Of a stretch of 64,000 nucleotides of DNA, positions 1 to 8,862 are shown in pieces. Under the pieces are notes generated by a model, which saw only the letters and a program-made list of their open reading frames with translations, was not told the DNA's origin and searched no databases. The stretch is from positions 98,945 to 162,944 of the forward strand of contig NZ_JAWDIE010000005.1 in assembly GCF_037688875.1 (NCBI RefSeq), read 5' to 3'. Within the stretch, counting starts at the first letter, position 1, and every line of letters begins with the position of its first letter. Both the position numbers and the translations under genes were made by a program. The stretch is from Amphibiibacter pelophylacis (GTDB lineage: Bacteria > Pseudomonadota > Gammaproteobacteria > Burkholderiales > Burkholderiaceae_C).

Positions 1-1
1 G

Positions 2-643
2 TGGAACGATGCCGCCATCACTGGGCTGAACCCCGGCGTGAACCTGCCAGACCGCGCGATTGCGCCGGTGCGCCGTGCCGACGGTTCGGGCACCACCTTT
101 ATTTTCACCAACTACCTGAGCAAGGTCAGCCCCGAGTGGAAGAGCAAGGTCGGTGAAGGCAAGGCCGTGAACTGGCCGGTGGGCACGGGCGGCAAGGGCA
201 ACGAGGGCGTGGCGCAGTTTGTGCAGCGTCTGCCGGGCGCCATCGGCTACGTCGAGTACGCCTACGCCAAGCAGGGCAAGCTGGTGACGACGCAGCTGCA
301 GAACGCGGCGGGCAAATTCGTCACGGCCGACGACGACGCCTTCAAGGCCGCCGCCGCCAAGGCCGACTGGAGCAACTCTTTCTTCGCCATCCTGACCAAC
401 CAGGCGGGCGAAAAATCGTGGCCGATCTCGGGCGCGACCTTCATCCTGATGCACAAGCAGCAGGCCGATGCGGGCAAGGCCACCGACGTGCTGAAGTTCT
501 TCAACTGGGCGTATGGCAAGGACGGCGACAGCCAGGCTGCGCAGCTGGATTACGTGCCCATGCCTGACAATGTGAAGGCTCTGGCGCGCAAGACCTGGGG
601 CGAGATCAAGGACGGCAGCGGCAAGGCCGTCGCCTGGCAGTAA
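2..643 (+). CDS. pstS: PstS, phosphate-binding protein (C-terminal part)
   Basis: Periplasmic substrate-binding protein of the high-affinity phosphate ABC transporter. The reading frame is already open at base 2, so the signal peptide and N-terminal lobe lie outside the window. The visible 213 residues hold typical PstS elements: DRAIAPVRRADGSGTTFIFT, which includes the phosphate-contacting Arg/Ser-Gly-Thr segment, the GAIGYVEYAYA segment, and a C-terminal lobe ending KDGSGKAVAWQ. It is followed 19 bp later by pstC, so it is the first gene of pstSCAB-phoU-phoBR here. The promoter and any Pho box are upstream of the window. Identity is secure from sequence and context. Confidence 0.96.
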   Translation, partial: WNDAAITGLNPGVNLPDRAIAPVRRADGSGTTFIFTNYLSKVSPEWKSKVGEGKAVNWPVGTGGKGNEGVAQFVQRLPGAIGYVEYAYAKQGKLVTTQLQNAAGKFVTADDDAFKAAAAKADWSNSFFAILTNQAGEKSWPISGATFILMHKQQADAGKATDVLKFFNWAYGKDGDSQAAQLDYVPMPDNVKALARKTWGEIKDGSGKAVAWQ

Positions 644-662
644 ACCGTCAAGGAACTGGCTC

Positions 663-1649
663 ATGCAAGCAGCACACAGCGCAAATCCTGTCCGGCCCGC
701 CGGGACAGCCCGCAGGGCCGGAGGCGGCGCGTTGGGGGACAGCGTCTTTGGCGTTCTCGTCCATGGCGCCACCTGGCTGACGCTGGCGCTGATGGCGGGC
801 ATCCTGCTGGTGCTGGTCATCGGCGCCTGGCCGGCCATGCGCGAGTTCGGGCTGTCCTTCGTCTGGACCAACCAGTGGGATCCCGTGCAGGACAAGTACG
901 GCGCGCTGGCCATGGTCATGGGCACGCTGCTGACGGCGCTGCTGGCGCTGCTGATCGCGGTGCCGATCAGCTTTGGCATCGCCATGTTCCTGACCGAGCT
1001 GTGCCCGGGCTGGCTGCGCCGCCCGCTGGGCACGGCGATCGAGCTCCTGGCGGCAGTGCCTTCCATCGTCTACGGCATGTGGGGCCTGCTGGTGTTTGGG
1101 CCCATCCTGTCCGAATACGTCCAGGTGCCGCTGCAGGACGCACTGGGCAACGTCCCTGTGATCGGGGCGCTGCTGCAGGGCCCGCCCGTGGGACTGGGCC
1201 TGTTCGCGGCCGGCATCGTGCTGGCCATCATGGTGATTCCCTTCATCGCCTCGGTGATGCGCGACGTGTTCGAGGTGACGCCGCCCATGCTCAAGGAGTC
1301 GGCCTACGGCTTGGGCGCCACGACCTGGGAGGTCATCTCCCGCGTGGTCCTGCCCTACACCCGCACAGGCGTCATCGGCGGCATCATGCTGGGCCTGGGG
1401 CGCGCGCTGGGCGAGACCATGGCCGTCACCTTCCTGATTGGCAACGCCAGCCAGTTCAGCTCGCTGTCGCTGTTCGAGCCGGCCACCAGCATCACCGCGA
1501 CGCTGGCCAACGAGTTCGCCGAAGCCCAGCCCGGTCTGCACCAGGCCTCGCTGATGTATCTGGGGCTGATCCTGTTTTTCATCACCTTTGTGGTGCTGGC
1601 GCTGTCCAAGTGGCTGCTGGCCAGCATGAAGCGCAAAGAGGGGAACTGA
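663..1649 (+). CDS. pstC: PstC, phosphate ABC transporter permease
   Basis: Inner-membrane permease subunit that pairs with PstA to form the phosphate channel. The 328 residues show a cytoplasmic N-terminus, a first membrane segment around residues 35-60, a periplasmic loop with FVWTNQWDPVQDKYGAL, and the usual further helices. The ABC-permease coupling loop is clear (KESAYGLGATTWEVISRVVL), followed by GRALGETMAVTFLIGN. The ATG at 663 lies about 10 bases after AGGA and 19 bp after the pstS stop. It sits 1 bp before pstA, so the two are translated from one transcript. Expected to be induced by phosphate starvation through PhoB. Confidence 0.97.
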   Translation: MQAAHSANPVRPAGTARRAGGGALGDSVFGVLVHGATWLTLALMAGILLVLVIGAWPAMREFGLSFVWTNQWDPVQDKYGALAMVMGTLLTALLALLIAVPISFGIAMFLTELCPGWLRRPLGTAIELLAAVPSIVYGMWGLLVFGPILSEYVQVPLQDALGNVPVIGALLQGPPVGLGLFAAGIVLAIMVIPFIASVMRDVFEVTPPMLKESAYGLGATTWEVISRVVLPYTRTGVIGGIMLGLGRALGETMAVTFLIGNASQFSSLSLFEPATSITATLANEFAEAQPGLHQASLMYLGLILFFITFVVLALSKWLLASMKRKEGN

Positions 1650-1650
1650 G

Positions 1651-2637
1651 ATGCCGATGTCTTCCTCCGCAGCTGCGGGCGGTGCGGCCCCCGGCCACCG
1701 CCTGTCGGCCACGCTGATGCCCGCAGACAGCCCACTGGCGCGAGCACCGGGCGACCGCCACGGCGGCGCCCCGACCGAGCGCATGCTGCGCGAGCGCCTC
1801 TCGCGCCACCGCGCGCGCAAGCGCATCAACCAGCTGGCGCTGGTGCTGTCGCTGCTGGCCATGGCCTTTGGCATGGTCTGGCTGCTGTGGATCCTGTGGG
1901 ACACAGTGCGCCTGGGCGTGACGGGCCTGAGTGGCGCGGTATTCACCGAATCCACCCCGCCGCCCATGGCGACGGACGGCGGTCTGGCCAACGCCATCGT
2001 CGGTTCGCTGCTGATGACCTTCACGGCGACGCTGCTGGGCACGCCCGTCGGCATCCTGTGCGGCATTTACCTGGCCGAATACGCGGGCAAGGGCTGGCTG
2101 GGCCGCACGGTGGGCTTTGTCAACGACATCCTGCTGTCGGCGCCCTCCATCGTCATTGGCCTCTTCATTTACTACGGCCTCGTGGCACCGCTGGGCGGTT
2201 TCTCGGGCTGGGCGGGGTCGGTGGCGCTGGCGCTGCTGGTCATCCCGGTGGTCATCCGCACCACCGAGAACATGCTCTCGCTGGTGCCCAGCGCGATGCG
2301 TGAGGCAGCCTACGCCCTGGGCACGCCGCGCTGGAAGGTCATCCTGAGCATCACCCTGCGCGCGGCCAGTTCCGGCGTGGTCACCGGCGTGCTGCTGGCC
2401 GTGGCGCGCATTTCGGGCGAAACCGCGCCGCTGCTCTTCACCGCGCTGAACAACCAGTTTTTCAGCGCCGACATGGGCCAGCCCATGGCCAACCTGCCGG
2501 TCACGATTTTCCAGTTCGCCATGAGCCCCTACGAGAACTGGCAGACGCTGGCCTGGGCGGGCGTTTTCATCATCACCATGAGCGTGCTGGCGCTGAACAT
2601 CATCGCCCGCGTGTTTTTCAGGAACAAGCAGTCATGA
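1651..2637 (+). CDS. pstA: PstA, phosphate ABC transporter permease
   Basis: Second membrane permease of the Pst transporter. It carries the family features GGLANAIVGSLLMT and LSAPSIVIGLFIYYGLV, and the coupling loop REAAYALGTPRWKVILSITL. It has 328 residues against about 295 in Escherichia coli. The excess is an N-terminal Ser/Ala/Gly/Pro-rich stretch of about 50 residues before the first membrane helix, which is likely disordered and cytoplasmic. A GAGGGG Shine-Dalgarno precedes the ATG at 1651; an ATG at 1657 or a later one near residue 45 are alternatives. It overlaps pstB by 4 bp (ATGA), which suggests translational coupling. Confidence 0.96.
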   Translation: MPMSSSAAAGGAAPGHRLSATLMPADSPLARAPGDRHGGAPTERMLRERLSRHRARKRINQLALVLSLLAMAFGMVWLLWILWDTVRLGVTGLSGAVFTESTPPPMATDGGLANAIVGSLLMTFTATLLGTPVGILCGIYLAEYAGKGWLGRTVGFVNDILLSAPSIVIGLFIYYGLVAPLGGFSGWAGSVALALLVIPVVIRTTENMLSLVPSAMREAAYALGTPRWKVILSITLRAASSGVVTGVLLAVARISGETAPLLFTALNNQFFSADMGQPMANLPVTIFQFAMSPYENWQTLAWAGVFIITMSVLALNIIARVFFRNKQS

Positions 2638-3431
2638 GCCAAGCCTCCACCCAGGTCCTGCGCGAGGCGCTGAACGGCCCCGCCAAGATCAGCGCGAAGA
2701 ACCTGAACTTCTATTACGGCAAGTTCCACGCGCTCAAGGACATCAACCTGAACATCCCGGAGCGCAAGGTCACCGCCTTCATCGGGCCGTCGGGCTGCGG
2801 CAAATCGACGCTCTTGCGCACCTTCAACCGCATGTTCGAGCTCTACCCCGAGCAGCGCGCCGACGGCCAGATCCTGGTCGACGACGAGGACATCCTGCAC
2901 AGCCGCACCGATGTCTCGCTGATCCGCGCCAAGGTCGGCATGGTCTTCCAGAAGCCCACGCCCTTTCCGATGTCGATCTACGACAACATCGCCTTCGGCG
3001 TGAAGCTGTTCGAGAAGCTCAGTCGCCACGAAATGGACGAGCGCGTCGAGTGGGCGCTGCGCAAGGCCGCGCTGTGGACCGAGGTCAAGGACAAGCTGAA
3101 CCAGAACGGTTCCGGCCTGTCGGGCGGCCAGCAGCAGCGCCTGTGCATCGCGCGCGGCATCGCCATCAAGCCCGAGGTGCTTCTGTTGGACGAGCCCTGC
3201 TCGGCGCTGGACCCGATCTCCACCGGCAAGATCGAAGAACTGATCACCGAGCTGAAGGACGATTACACCGTGGTCATCGTCACCCACAACATGCAGCAGG
3301 CGGCGCGGGTGTCCGACTACACCGCCTACATGTACCTGGGCAATCTGGTTGAATTCGGCGTAACGCGCGAGATTTTCATGAAGCCGAAAAAGCAGGAAAC
3401 GGAAGACTACATCACCGGCCGTTTTGGCTGA
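2634..3431 (+). CDS. pstB: PstB, phosphate ABC transporter ATPase
   Basis: Cytoplasmic ATPase that powers phosphate import through PstCA. The 265 residues contain Walker A (GPSGCGKST), a Q-loop (MVFQKPTPFPMSIYDN, the PstB hallmark), the ABC signature LSGGQQQRLCIARGIA, Walker B (LLLDEPCSALDP) and the switch His (IVTHNMQQA). Length and all motifs are normal. The start overlaps the pstA stop. A 38-bp gap separates it from phoU. In the known system PstSCAB also relays phosphate status to PhoR through PhoU. Confidence 0.98.
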   Translation: MSQASTQVLREALNGPAKISAKNLNFYYGKFHALKDINLNIPERKVTAFIGPSGCGKSTLLRTFNRMFELYPEQRADGQILVDDEDILHSRTDVSLIRAKVGMVFQKPTPFPMSIYDNIAFGVKLFEKLSRHEMDERVEWALRKAALWTEVKDKLNQNGSGLSGGQQQRLCIARGIAIKPEVLLLDEPCSALDPISTGKIEELITELKDDYTVVIVTHNMQQAARVSDYTAYMYLGNLVEFGVTREIFMKPKKQETEDYITGRFG

Positions 3432-3469
3432 TTGTCCCGGCTGATTGAACGTCCTCCAGGAGCACATCC

Positions 3470-4189
3470 ATGAGCGAAAAGCATCTATCCACGCAGTTCG
3501 ACGCCGAACTCACCTCCATCTCCAGCCAGGTGCTGGAAATGGGCGGCATCGTCGAATCCCAGGTCATCCAGGCCGTTCAGGCCCTGATCGATATGGACAG
3601 CGAACTGGCCCAGCAGGTCCACGTCCGCGAAGAGCTGGTCAACCAGCTGGAAATGACCATCGACAGCGATCTGTCGGCGACCATCGCCCAGCGCCAGCCC
3701 ACGGCGCGCGACCTGCGCCTGCTGGTGGCGGTGTCCAAGACCATCGGCAACCTGGAGCGCGCCGGCGACGAGGCCGCGCGCATCGCCCGCTTTGGCCTGC
3801 GCCTGTCCAGCCGCTCGGACGCGGCCATGCTGCAGCAGATGCTGCCGCTGCGCGATCTGACGCTGTCGGCGCGCATGGCGGCCGAATCGCTGCGCAAGGC
3901 GCTCGATGCTTTCGCCCGCCTGGACACGGCGCTGGCCATTGACGTGCTGCGCCAGGACGACAACATCGATCACGAGTTCAACGCCATGCTGCGCAAGCTG
4001 GTCACGGTGATGAGTGCCAAGCCCGATCTGGTCGAAGCCGGGATCGACCTCATCTTCGTGGCCAAGGCGCTGGAACGCGTGGGCGACCATGCCAAAAATC
4101 TGGCCGAACAGGTCATTTATGTGGTGAAAGGCGCTGATGTGCGCCACAATCGCCTCGAAACCATCGAAAAGCGTCTGGCGGCAGGCTAA
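3470..4189 (+). CDS. phoU: PhoU, phosphate signalling regulator
   Basis: Cytoplasmic all-helical regulator that connects the Pst transporter with the PhoR kinase and restrains Pho signalling when phosphate is plentiful. The 239 residues form two PhoU repeats. Conserved helix pieces are visible: SKTIGNLERAGDEAARIARF in the first and VAKALERVGDHAKNLAEQVI in the second; their E-R-x-G-D cores form the family's metal-cluster sites. A CAGGAG Shine-Dalgarno precedes the ATG. Located between pstB and phoB, 24 bp from the latter, it belongs to the same operon. Confidence 0.97.
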   Translation: MSEKHLSTQFDAELTSISSQVLEMGGIVESQVIQAVQALIDMDSELAQQVHVREELVNQLEMTIDSDLSATIAQRQPTARDLRLLVAVSKTIGNLERAGDEAARIARFGLRLSSRSDAAMLQQMLPLRDLTLSARMAAESLRKALDAFARLDTALAIDVLRQDDNIDHEFNAMLRKLVTVMSAKPDLVEAGIDLIFVAKALERVGDHAKNLAEQVIYVVKGADVRHNRLETIEKRLAAG

Positions 4190-4213
4190 CGCAGGCCATA
4201 CACGGGAGAGGGC

Positions 4214-5011
4214 ATGGCGACGATTCTTGTGGTGGACGACGAGCTGGCGATTGCCCAGATGCTGTCCACCCAGCTGCGTCTGGCCGGGCACACGGTGCAG
4301 GTCAGCCACGATGCGCGCTCGGCCCAGGCGCAGATCGCCACGCAGATGCCGGATCTGGTCGTGCTGGACTGGATGATGCCGGGTGAATCGGGCCTGGACA
4401 TGCTGCGCCGCTGGCGCCGCGACGCCGGACAGCCGCGCCTGCGCGAAATGCCGGTGATCCTGCTGACCGCACGCGCCGAAGAATCCGACATCGTCACCGC
4501 GCTCGAAGCGGGCGCCGACGATTACCTCACCAAGCCCTTCTCGAGCCGCGAGCTGCAGGCGCGCATCCGCAGCGTGCTGCGCCGCCACCAGCCGCGTGCG
4601 CTGGGCGATACGGTGGACGTGGGCGCGCTGTCGCTCGACCCCGAATCGCGCCTGCTGTGGATCGACCCGGCGGGCGAAGCCGTTCCCGGTCTGGACCCTG
4701 AGGGGCGCAGCCCCGTGCGCGCCCCGGTGCAGCTGGGCCCGACCGAGTTCAAGCTGCTGCACTTTCTGATGACGCACCCGGACCGCAGCTTCACGCGCGG
4801 CCAGCTGCTGGATCACGTCTGGGGTGACGAGGTTTATATCGAAGAGCGCACGGTCGATGTCCACATCAAGCGCCTGCGCGAGGCGCTGGCCGACTGGGCG
4901 GTGGCGCGGCTGCGCATCCAGACCGTGCGTGGCGTGGGTTACCGCTTCGCCTGGACGCTGCCCCAGGAGGTCAGCGAGCCGCGCGGCGATCCGGTCCGTC
5001 ATGACGCCTGA
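4214..5011 (+). CDS. phoB: PhoB, phosphate regulon response regulator
   Basis: OmpR/PhoB-type transcriptional activator of the phosphate starvation regulon. The receiver domain (about 1-122) has the acidic pair D8-D9, phosphoacceptor D52 (VVLDWMMPGESG) and the conserved Lys in YLTKPFSSREL. The winged helix follows with GPTEFKLLHFLMTHPDRSFT and TVDVHIKRLREAL, both very close to E. coli PhoB. It has 265 residues, longer than the usual about 230. There is an extra segment of about 20 residues at 150-171 in the beta-sheet before the winged helix, plus a short C-terminal tail. It overlaps phoR by 11 bp. Confidence 0.97.
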   Translation: MATILVVDDELAIAQMLSTQLRLAGHTVQVSHDARSAQAQIATQMPDLVVLDWMMPGESGLDMLRRWRRDAGQPRLREMPVILLTARAEESDIVTALEAGADDYLTKPFSSRELQARIRSVLRRHQPRALGDTVDVGALSLDPESRLLWIDPAGEAVPGLDPEGRSPVRAPVQLGPTEFKLLHFLMTHPDRSFTRGQLLDHVWGDEVYIEERTVDVHIKRLREALADWAVARLRIQTVRGVGYRFAWTLPQEVSEPRGDPVRHDA

Positions 5012-6386
5012 AGCCCTGCTGCTGATCCTGATCGGCGCCGTCGCCGGCTACCTGCTGGCCGCGGCGCGAACCGACAAGCGCTGGCAGCAGCGCACCCGCG
5101 AACTGCTGCACTGGCTGCGCGACGGCCAGACCACCGAGCCGCCCGACAACCCCGATCCGCTGACCACGGTGCAGTGGGCGGTGTACAAGGACACGCTCAA
5201 GCAGGCGCAGGCCGTGCAGGTGGTGCGCGAGCAGATGGACGGCTTCGTCCAGGCCATGGCCGCGTCGCCGGTGGGTCTGGTGCTGCTGGACGCGCAGCAG
5301 ACCATCCTGTGGTGCAGCGACATGGCCGGACTGCACCTGGGACTGGGCCCCGAGCGCGACCGCCTGGCCCGCATCACCCATCTGGTCCGCGATCCGGTTT
5401 TCGTGCCTTTCGTTCAGCAGCTCGCGGCCAGCACGGCGCTCGCCACGCCCGGCCCGCGCGCCGAGGTGCTGATGGACAGGCCCGATCGCGGCGGACGCAT
5501 CCTGCTCTTCGGCCAGCGTTTCGCCGTGCCTGAAGCGGCCGGGCAGACGCGCATCCTGCTGGTCAGCCAGGACGTGACCGAGCGCCAGCGCAACGAGCTG
5601 CTGCAGAAGGAATTCGTCGCCAACGTCTCGCACGAGGTGCGCACGCCGCTGACCGTGCTGTCGGGCTATCTCGACTGCCTGCCCCAGCTTCAGGGCGACC
5701 CGAACGAGTTTGCCAGCGCCCTGCAGGCCATGCGCGACCAGTCGGTGCGCATGCAACGCCTGGTGGGCGATCTGCTGCTGCTGTCGCGTCTGGACGGCGC
5801 GCCCCGGCCCATGCCAGGCGGCCTGGTGCCGGTCCAGACCTGGGTGGACGAGGCCTGGGCCACGGCGACCGCGCTGCGCAAACCCGGCCAGACCATGACG
5901 CTGGGCTGGCAGTCGCCGCGGCTGGCGCAGCCCGATGTGGCTGTGCTGGGCCACGCCAGCGAGCTGCTCAGCGCGCTGGTCAATGTGCTGAACAACGCGG
6001 TGCGCTATAGCGGCCCCGAAGGCCATATCACGCTGTGGGTGGGCTGGCTGGGCGAACGCAGCCCGGCCGGGCCCGCCACCGATCCGCCGCCGCTGCCCGC
6101 CTGGCTGGGCCCCAACTGGCGCAGCCTGCAGGCCAGCGAAGGCCTGTGCCTGGCGGTGATCGACAGCGGCCCGGGCATCCCGGCCGACGCCCTGCCTCGC
6201 CTGGGCGAGCGCTTCTTCCGCGTGGACAAAGCGCGCAGCAGCGACACCGGCGGCACGGGCCTGGGGCTGTCCATTGTCCGCCAGGTGCTGCAGCGCCACG
6301 GCGGCCAGATGCGCGTCTTCAGCGAACTGGGGCAGGGCAGCTGCTTTGTGCTGCTGCTGCCGCCGTTGAGGATGGCGGGGGGGTGA
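5001..6386 (+). CDS. phoR: PhoR, phosphate-sensing histidine kinase
   Basis: Membrane-anchored sensor kinase partner of PhoB. The chosen ATG at 5001 gives 461 residues beginning with one membrane helix (EALLLILIGAVAGYLLAAA). It is followed by a PAS-like region (about 85-200), the H-box FVANVSHEVRTPLT with phosphoacceptor H211, an N-box (VNVLNNAVRYS), a G1 box (DSGPGIP) and a G2 box (GTGLGLSIVRQVL). An extra Pro/Trp-rich loop of roughly 25 residues sits between the N-box and G1. The frame remains open upstream inside phoB, but the 5001 start matches the usual PhoR N-terminus. Its TGA abuts the stop of the convergent downstream gene. Confidence 0.95.
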   Translation: MTPEALLLILIGAVAGYLLAAARTDKRWQQRTRELLHWLRDGQTTEPPDNPDPLTTVQWAVYKDTLKQAQAVQVVREQMDGFVQAMAASPVGLVLLDAQQTILWCSDMAGLHLGLGPERDRLARITHLVRDPVFVPFVQQLAASTALATPGPRAEVLMDRPDRGGRILLFGQRFAVPEAAGQTRILLVSQDVTERQRNELLQKEFVANVSHEVRTPLTVLSGYLDCLPQLQGDPNEFASALQAMRDQSVRMQRLVGDLLLLSRLDGAPRPMPGGLVPVQTWVDEAWATATALRKPGQTMTLGWQSPRLAQPDVAVLGHASELLSALVNVLNNAVRYSGPEGHITLWVGWLGERSPAGPATDPPPLPAWLGPNWRSLQASEGLCLAVIDSGPGIPADALPRLGERFFRVDKARSSDTGGTGLGLSIVRQVLQRHGGQMRVFSELGQGSCFVLLLPPLRMAGG

Positions 6387-7367
6387 TCAACCCTGCGTCG
6401 GAGCCAGCATGTTCATGACAAGCCGGATCAGCGTTTCCTTGTGCGCCGGGTCTGATTCTGCGACCAGCAGGGCCAGAGCAGCCAGCCCGATGTCGTTGAT
6501 GACTGGGGCGCCGTCGTCGTCCAGCAGACGGCCATTGCGGTTCAGGAAATCAACAAACAGAAACGCACCGCTGCGCTTGTTGCCGTCGGCGAAGGGGTGG
6601 TTTTTGATCACAAAGTACAGCAGGTGCGCAGCCTTGGATTCAACGCTGGGGTAAGCCGGTTCGCCAAATACGGTCTGGTCCAGGTTGCCCAGCAGGGCGG
6701 CTAGGCCATCGCCACGTTCGCGGGCAAACAGCTCGGTGGCTTCGCCTTTCTGCATCAGATCGCGCTTGAGCTCGCCCAGCATCTGGCGCACCTGCTCAAG
6801 GCGGGGCAGGTGCCCGCCGCTCTGCTGCAGCGGCTCGGTCAGCAAACCTTCGTCATAACGCTGCAGCAGCAAAAAGGTCTGCGCGTAGCGCGACACAAGG
6901 TCCACCAGGCCGCGCCCTGTGTCGGCCAGAAGTTCGGTGGATTGCGCCGCTTTCCGCACCAGAAGCAGCGCGGCTTCCAGCTCGCGGGCGTTGGCTTCAA
7001 AACGCTGGCGGTTCAGGGTGTAGCCCTGGGTCAGGTGCTGGCGCAAAACCTGCGTGGCCCATTGGCGAAAGCGCGTGCCCTCGATGGATTTGACGCGGTA
7101 GCCCACTGAGATGATGACGTCGAGGCTGTAGTGTTCAACCCGGTACCTTTTGCCGTCGGCAGCAGTGTGTGCAAAATTTGCACACACTGCCTCACGTTCA
7201 AGCTCCCCCTCGGCGAACACATTGCGCAGGTGCTTGGTAATGACCGACCGCTCGCGTCCAAAGAGCTGGCTGAGCTGCTCCTGCCGCAGCCAGACGGTTT
7301 CCTGGGTCCTGTCCAGCCGGACTTCGACGGTGCCGCTGTCGGACTGATAGATGGTGATGTTGGTCAT
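6387..7367 (-). CDS. RhuM-family protein with C-terminal Fic/Doc domain
   Basis: The 326 residues divide into an N-terminal RhuM-type region (MTNITIYQ..., VWLRQEQLSQLFGRERSVI, SLDVIISVGYRVKSIEGTRF) and a C-terminal Fic/Doc domain with the motif HPFADGNKRSG starting at H257. The motif keeps the catalytic His and the GN-K-R core, but has GNKR as in Doc kinases rather than the GNGRxxR of AMP-transferring Fic enzymes. The start at 7367 is preceded by GAGG at good spacing. No antitoxin gene is adjacent. The substrate is unknown. Its sequence looks less GC-rich than its neighbours, which suggests acquisition. The stop codon abuts that of phoR. Confidence 0.85.
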   Translation of the reverse strand: MTNITIYQSDSGTVEVRLDRTQETVWLRQEQLSQLFGRERSVITKHLRNVFAEGELEREAVCANFAHTAADGKRYRVEHYSLDVIISVGYRVKSIEGTRFRQWATQVLRQHLTQGYTLNRQRFEANARELEAALLLVRKAAQSTELLADTGRGLVDLVSRYAQTFLLLQRYDEGLLTEPLQQSGGHLPRLEQVRQMLGELKRDLMQKGEATELFARERGDGLAALLGNLDQTVFGEPAYPSVESKAAHLLYFVIKNHPFADGNKRSGAFLFVDFLNRNGRLLDDDGAPVINDIGLAALALLVAESDPAHKETLIRLVMNMLAPTQG

Positions 7368-7474
7368 GGTTTGCCTCGATTCAGGCCAATTTACCAGTTT
7401 GCTGGCGGCCTGCCGCAAAGGACACCGCGCTACACTCACAGCCCCCTGATGACTGCGGCCTGGCCGCGACTGCC

Positions 7475-8788
7475 ATGACGTCTGCCCCTGCGCCTTCCAG
7501 CCGTGTCGCCATCCTGGCGGACCTGCTGGATTTCGAGCGTGCGCCCGGCGCGCTGGATATCTCGGACGCGGCCTGCCGCTGGCGTCCGGCGCACTGGCTG
7601 CTGATCGAGAACGGCCGCATCAGCGCCATCCATCCCGACGGCCCGGACGCGCGACCCGGCCCCGACTGGCACTGCATCGACGCCAGCGGCCAGTGGCTGA
7701 TGCCGGGCTTTACGGATGCGCATGTGCACAGCGCGCAGATCGAGATCATCGGTGCCTTTGGCGAGCAGCTGCTGCAGTGGCTGGAGCGCTACACCTTTCC
7801 CGCCGAGCAGCGCATGGCGCAGGCCGACGACGCGCGCGCCTGTTCGCAGGATTTTGTGGACGGCCTGCTGCGCTGCGGGACGACCAGCGCCATGGTCTTT
7901 CCCACCGTCCACGCGACCAGCGTGGATGCGCTGTTCGAGGCGGCCCAGGCGGCGGGCATGCGCCTGATCGCCGGGCGGGTGATGATGGATCGCCACGCGC
8001 CCGCCGCCCTGTGCGACAGCGTGGAAAGCGCCGAGCGCGACTGCCGCGCGCTGATCGAGCGCTGGCACGGCCAGGGCCGTCTGGCCTACGCCATCACCCC
8101 GCGCTTTGCGCCCACCAGCAGCCCGGCCCAGCTGGCACTGGCGGGGCGTCTGCTGGCCGGGACGCCTGGCCTTTATATGCAGACGCATGTGGCCGAGAAC
8201 CCGGCGGAGGTCGATTGGGTGCGCCAGCTTTTCCCCGACGCGCGCAGCTATCTGGACGTCTACGAGCGCCACGGCCTGCTGGGCGAGCGCAGCATGATGG
8301 CGCATGGCATCTGGCTGGACGACATCGACGTGGCGCTTCTGGCGCAGCGCGGCGCGGCGGTGGCGCACTGTCCGTCGTCCAACCTGTTTCTGGGCAGTGG
8401 CCTGTTTGACTGGCCCCGTGCGCGCGACGCCGGGCACGGCCTGTGCCTGGCCAGCGATGTGGGTGCCGGAACGACGCTTTTCATGCCGCAGGTGATGATG
8501 GATGCCTGCAAGGTGCAGGCTCTGCGCGGCCAGCGCGTCACCGCCTGGGAGCTGCTGCACGGCGCCACCCTGGGCGCGGCGCAGGCACTGCGGCTGCAGG
8601 GCGAAATCGGCCAGCTTGAGCCCGGCTGCGCAGCCGATGTGGTGCTGTGGCACCCCGCGCTGGACGATCTGCAGCGCCGCCGCCAGCGCGTGGCGCGCAG
8701 CCTGCACGAGCGCGTGCTGGCCTGGCTGTCGCTGGCGACCCCGCAGCACGTCGCCCAGGTCTGGGTGGCGGGGCAGCGCCGGGTCTGA
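7475..8788 (+). CDS. guaD: GuaD, guanine deaminase
   Basis: Cytosolic zinc hydrolase that converts guanine to xanthine and ammonia. Its 437 residues match the amidohydrolase fold: HxH metal ligands in GFTDAHVHSAQ, the guanine-deaminase-specific FGEQLLQWLERYTFPAE, a later His in YMQTHVAENPAEVDW, another in MMAHGIWLDD, and the metal Asp in LASDVGAGTTLFM. The C-terminal PGCAADVVLW stretch is typical of the family. The start at 7475 is the first Met giving the usual N-terminus. The PTPS-like gene begins 75 bp downstream on the same strand, so co-transcription is likely. Confidence 0.95.
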   Translation: MTSAPAPSSRVAILADLLDFERAPGALDISDAACRWRPAHWLLIENGRISAIHPDGPDARPGPDWHCIDASGQWLMPGFTDAHVHSAQIEIIGAFGEQLLQWLERYTFPAEQRMAQADDARACSQDFVDGLLRCGTTSAMVFPTVHATSVDALFEAAQAAGMRLIAGRVMMDRHAPAALCDSVESAERDCRALIERWHGQGRLAYAITPRFAPTSSPAQLALAGRLLAGTPGLYMQTHVAENPAEVDWVRQLFPDARSYLDVYERHGLLGERSMMAHGIWLDDIDVALLAQRGAAVAHCPSSNLFLGSGLFDWPRARDAGHGLCLASDVGAGTTLFMPQVMMDACKVQALRGQRVTAWELLHGATLGAAQALRLQGEIGQLEPGCAADVVLWHPALDDLQRRRQRVARSLHERVLAWLSLATPQHVAQVWVAGQRRV

Positions 8789-8862
8789 TTCCCGCCCCAT
8801 TGGTCTGCCCGAAAACGGCCTGTGCGTTTTAGAATCGCGGCCTTTGCGTCTGCTGCTTCGCC

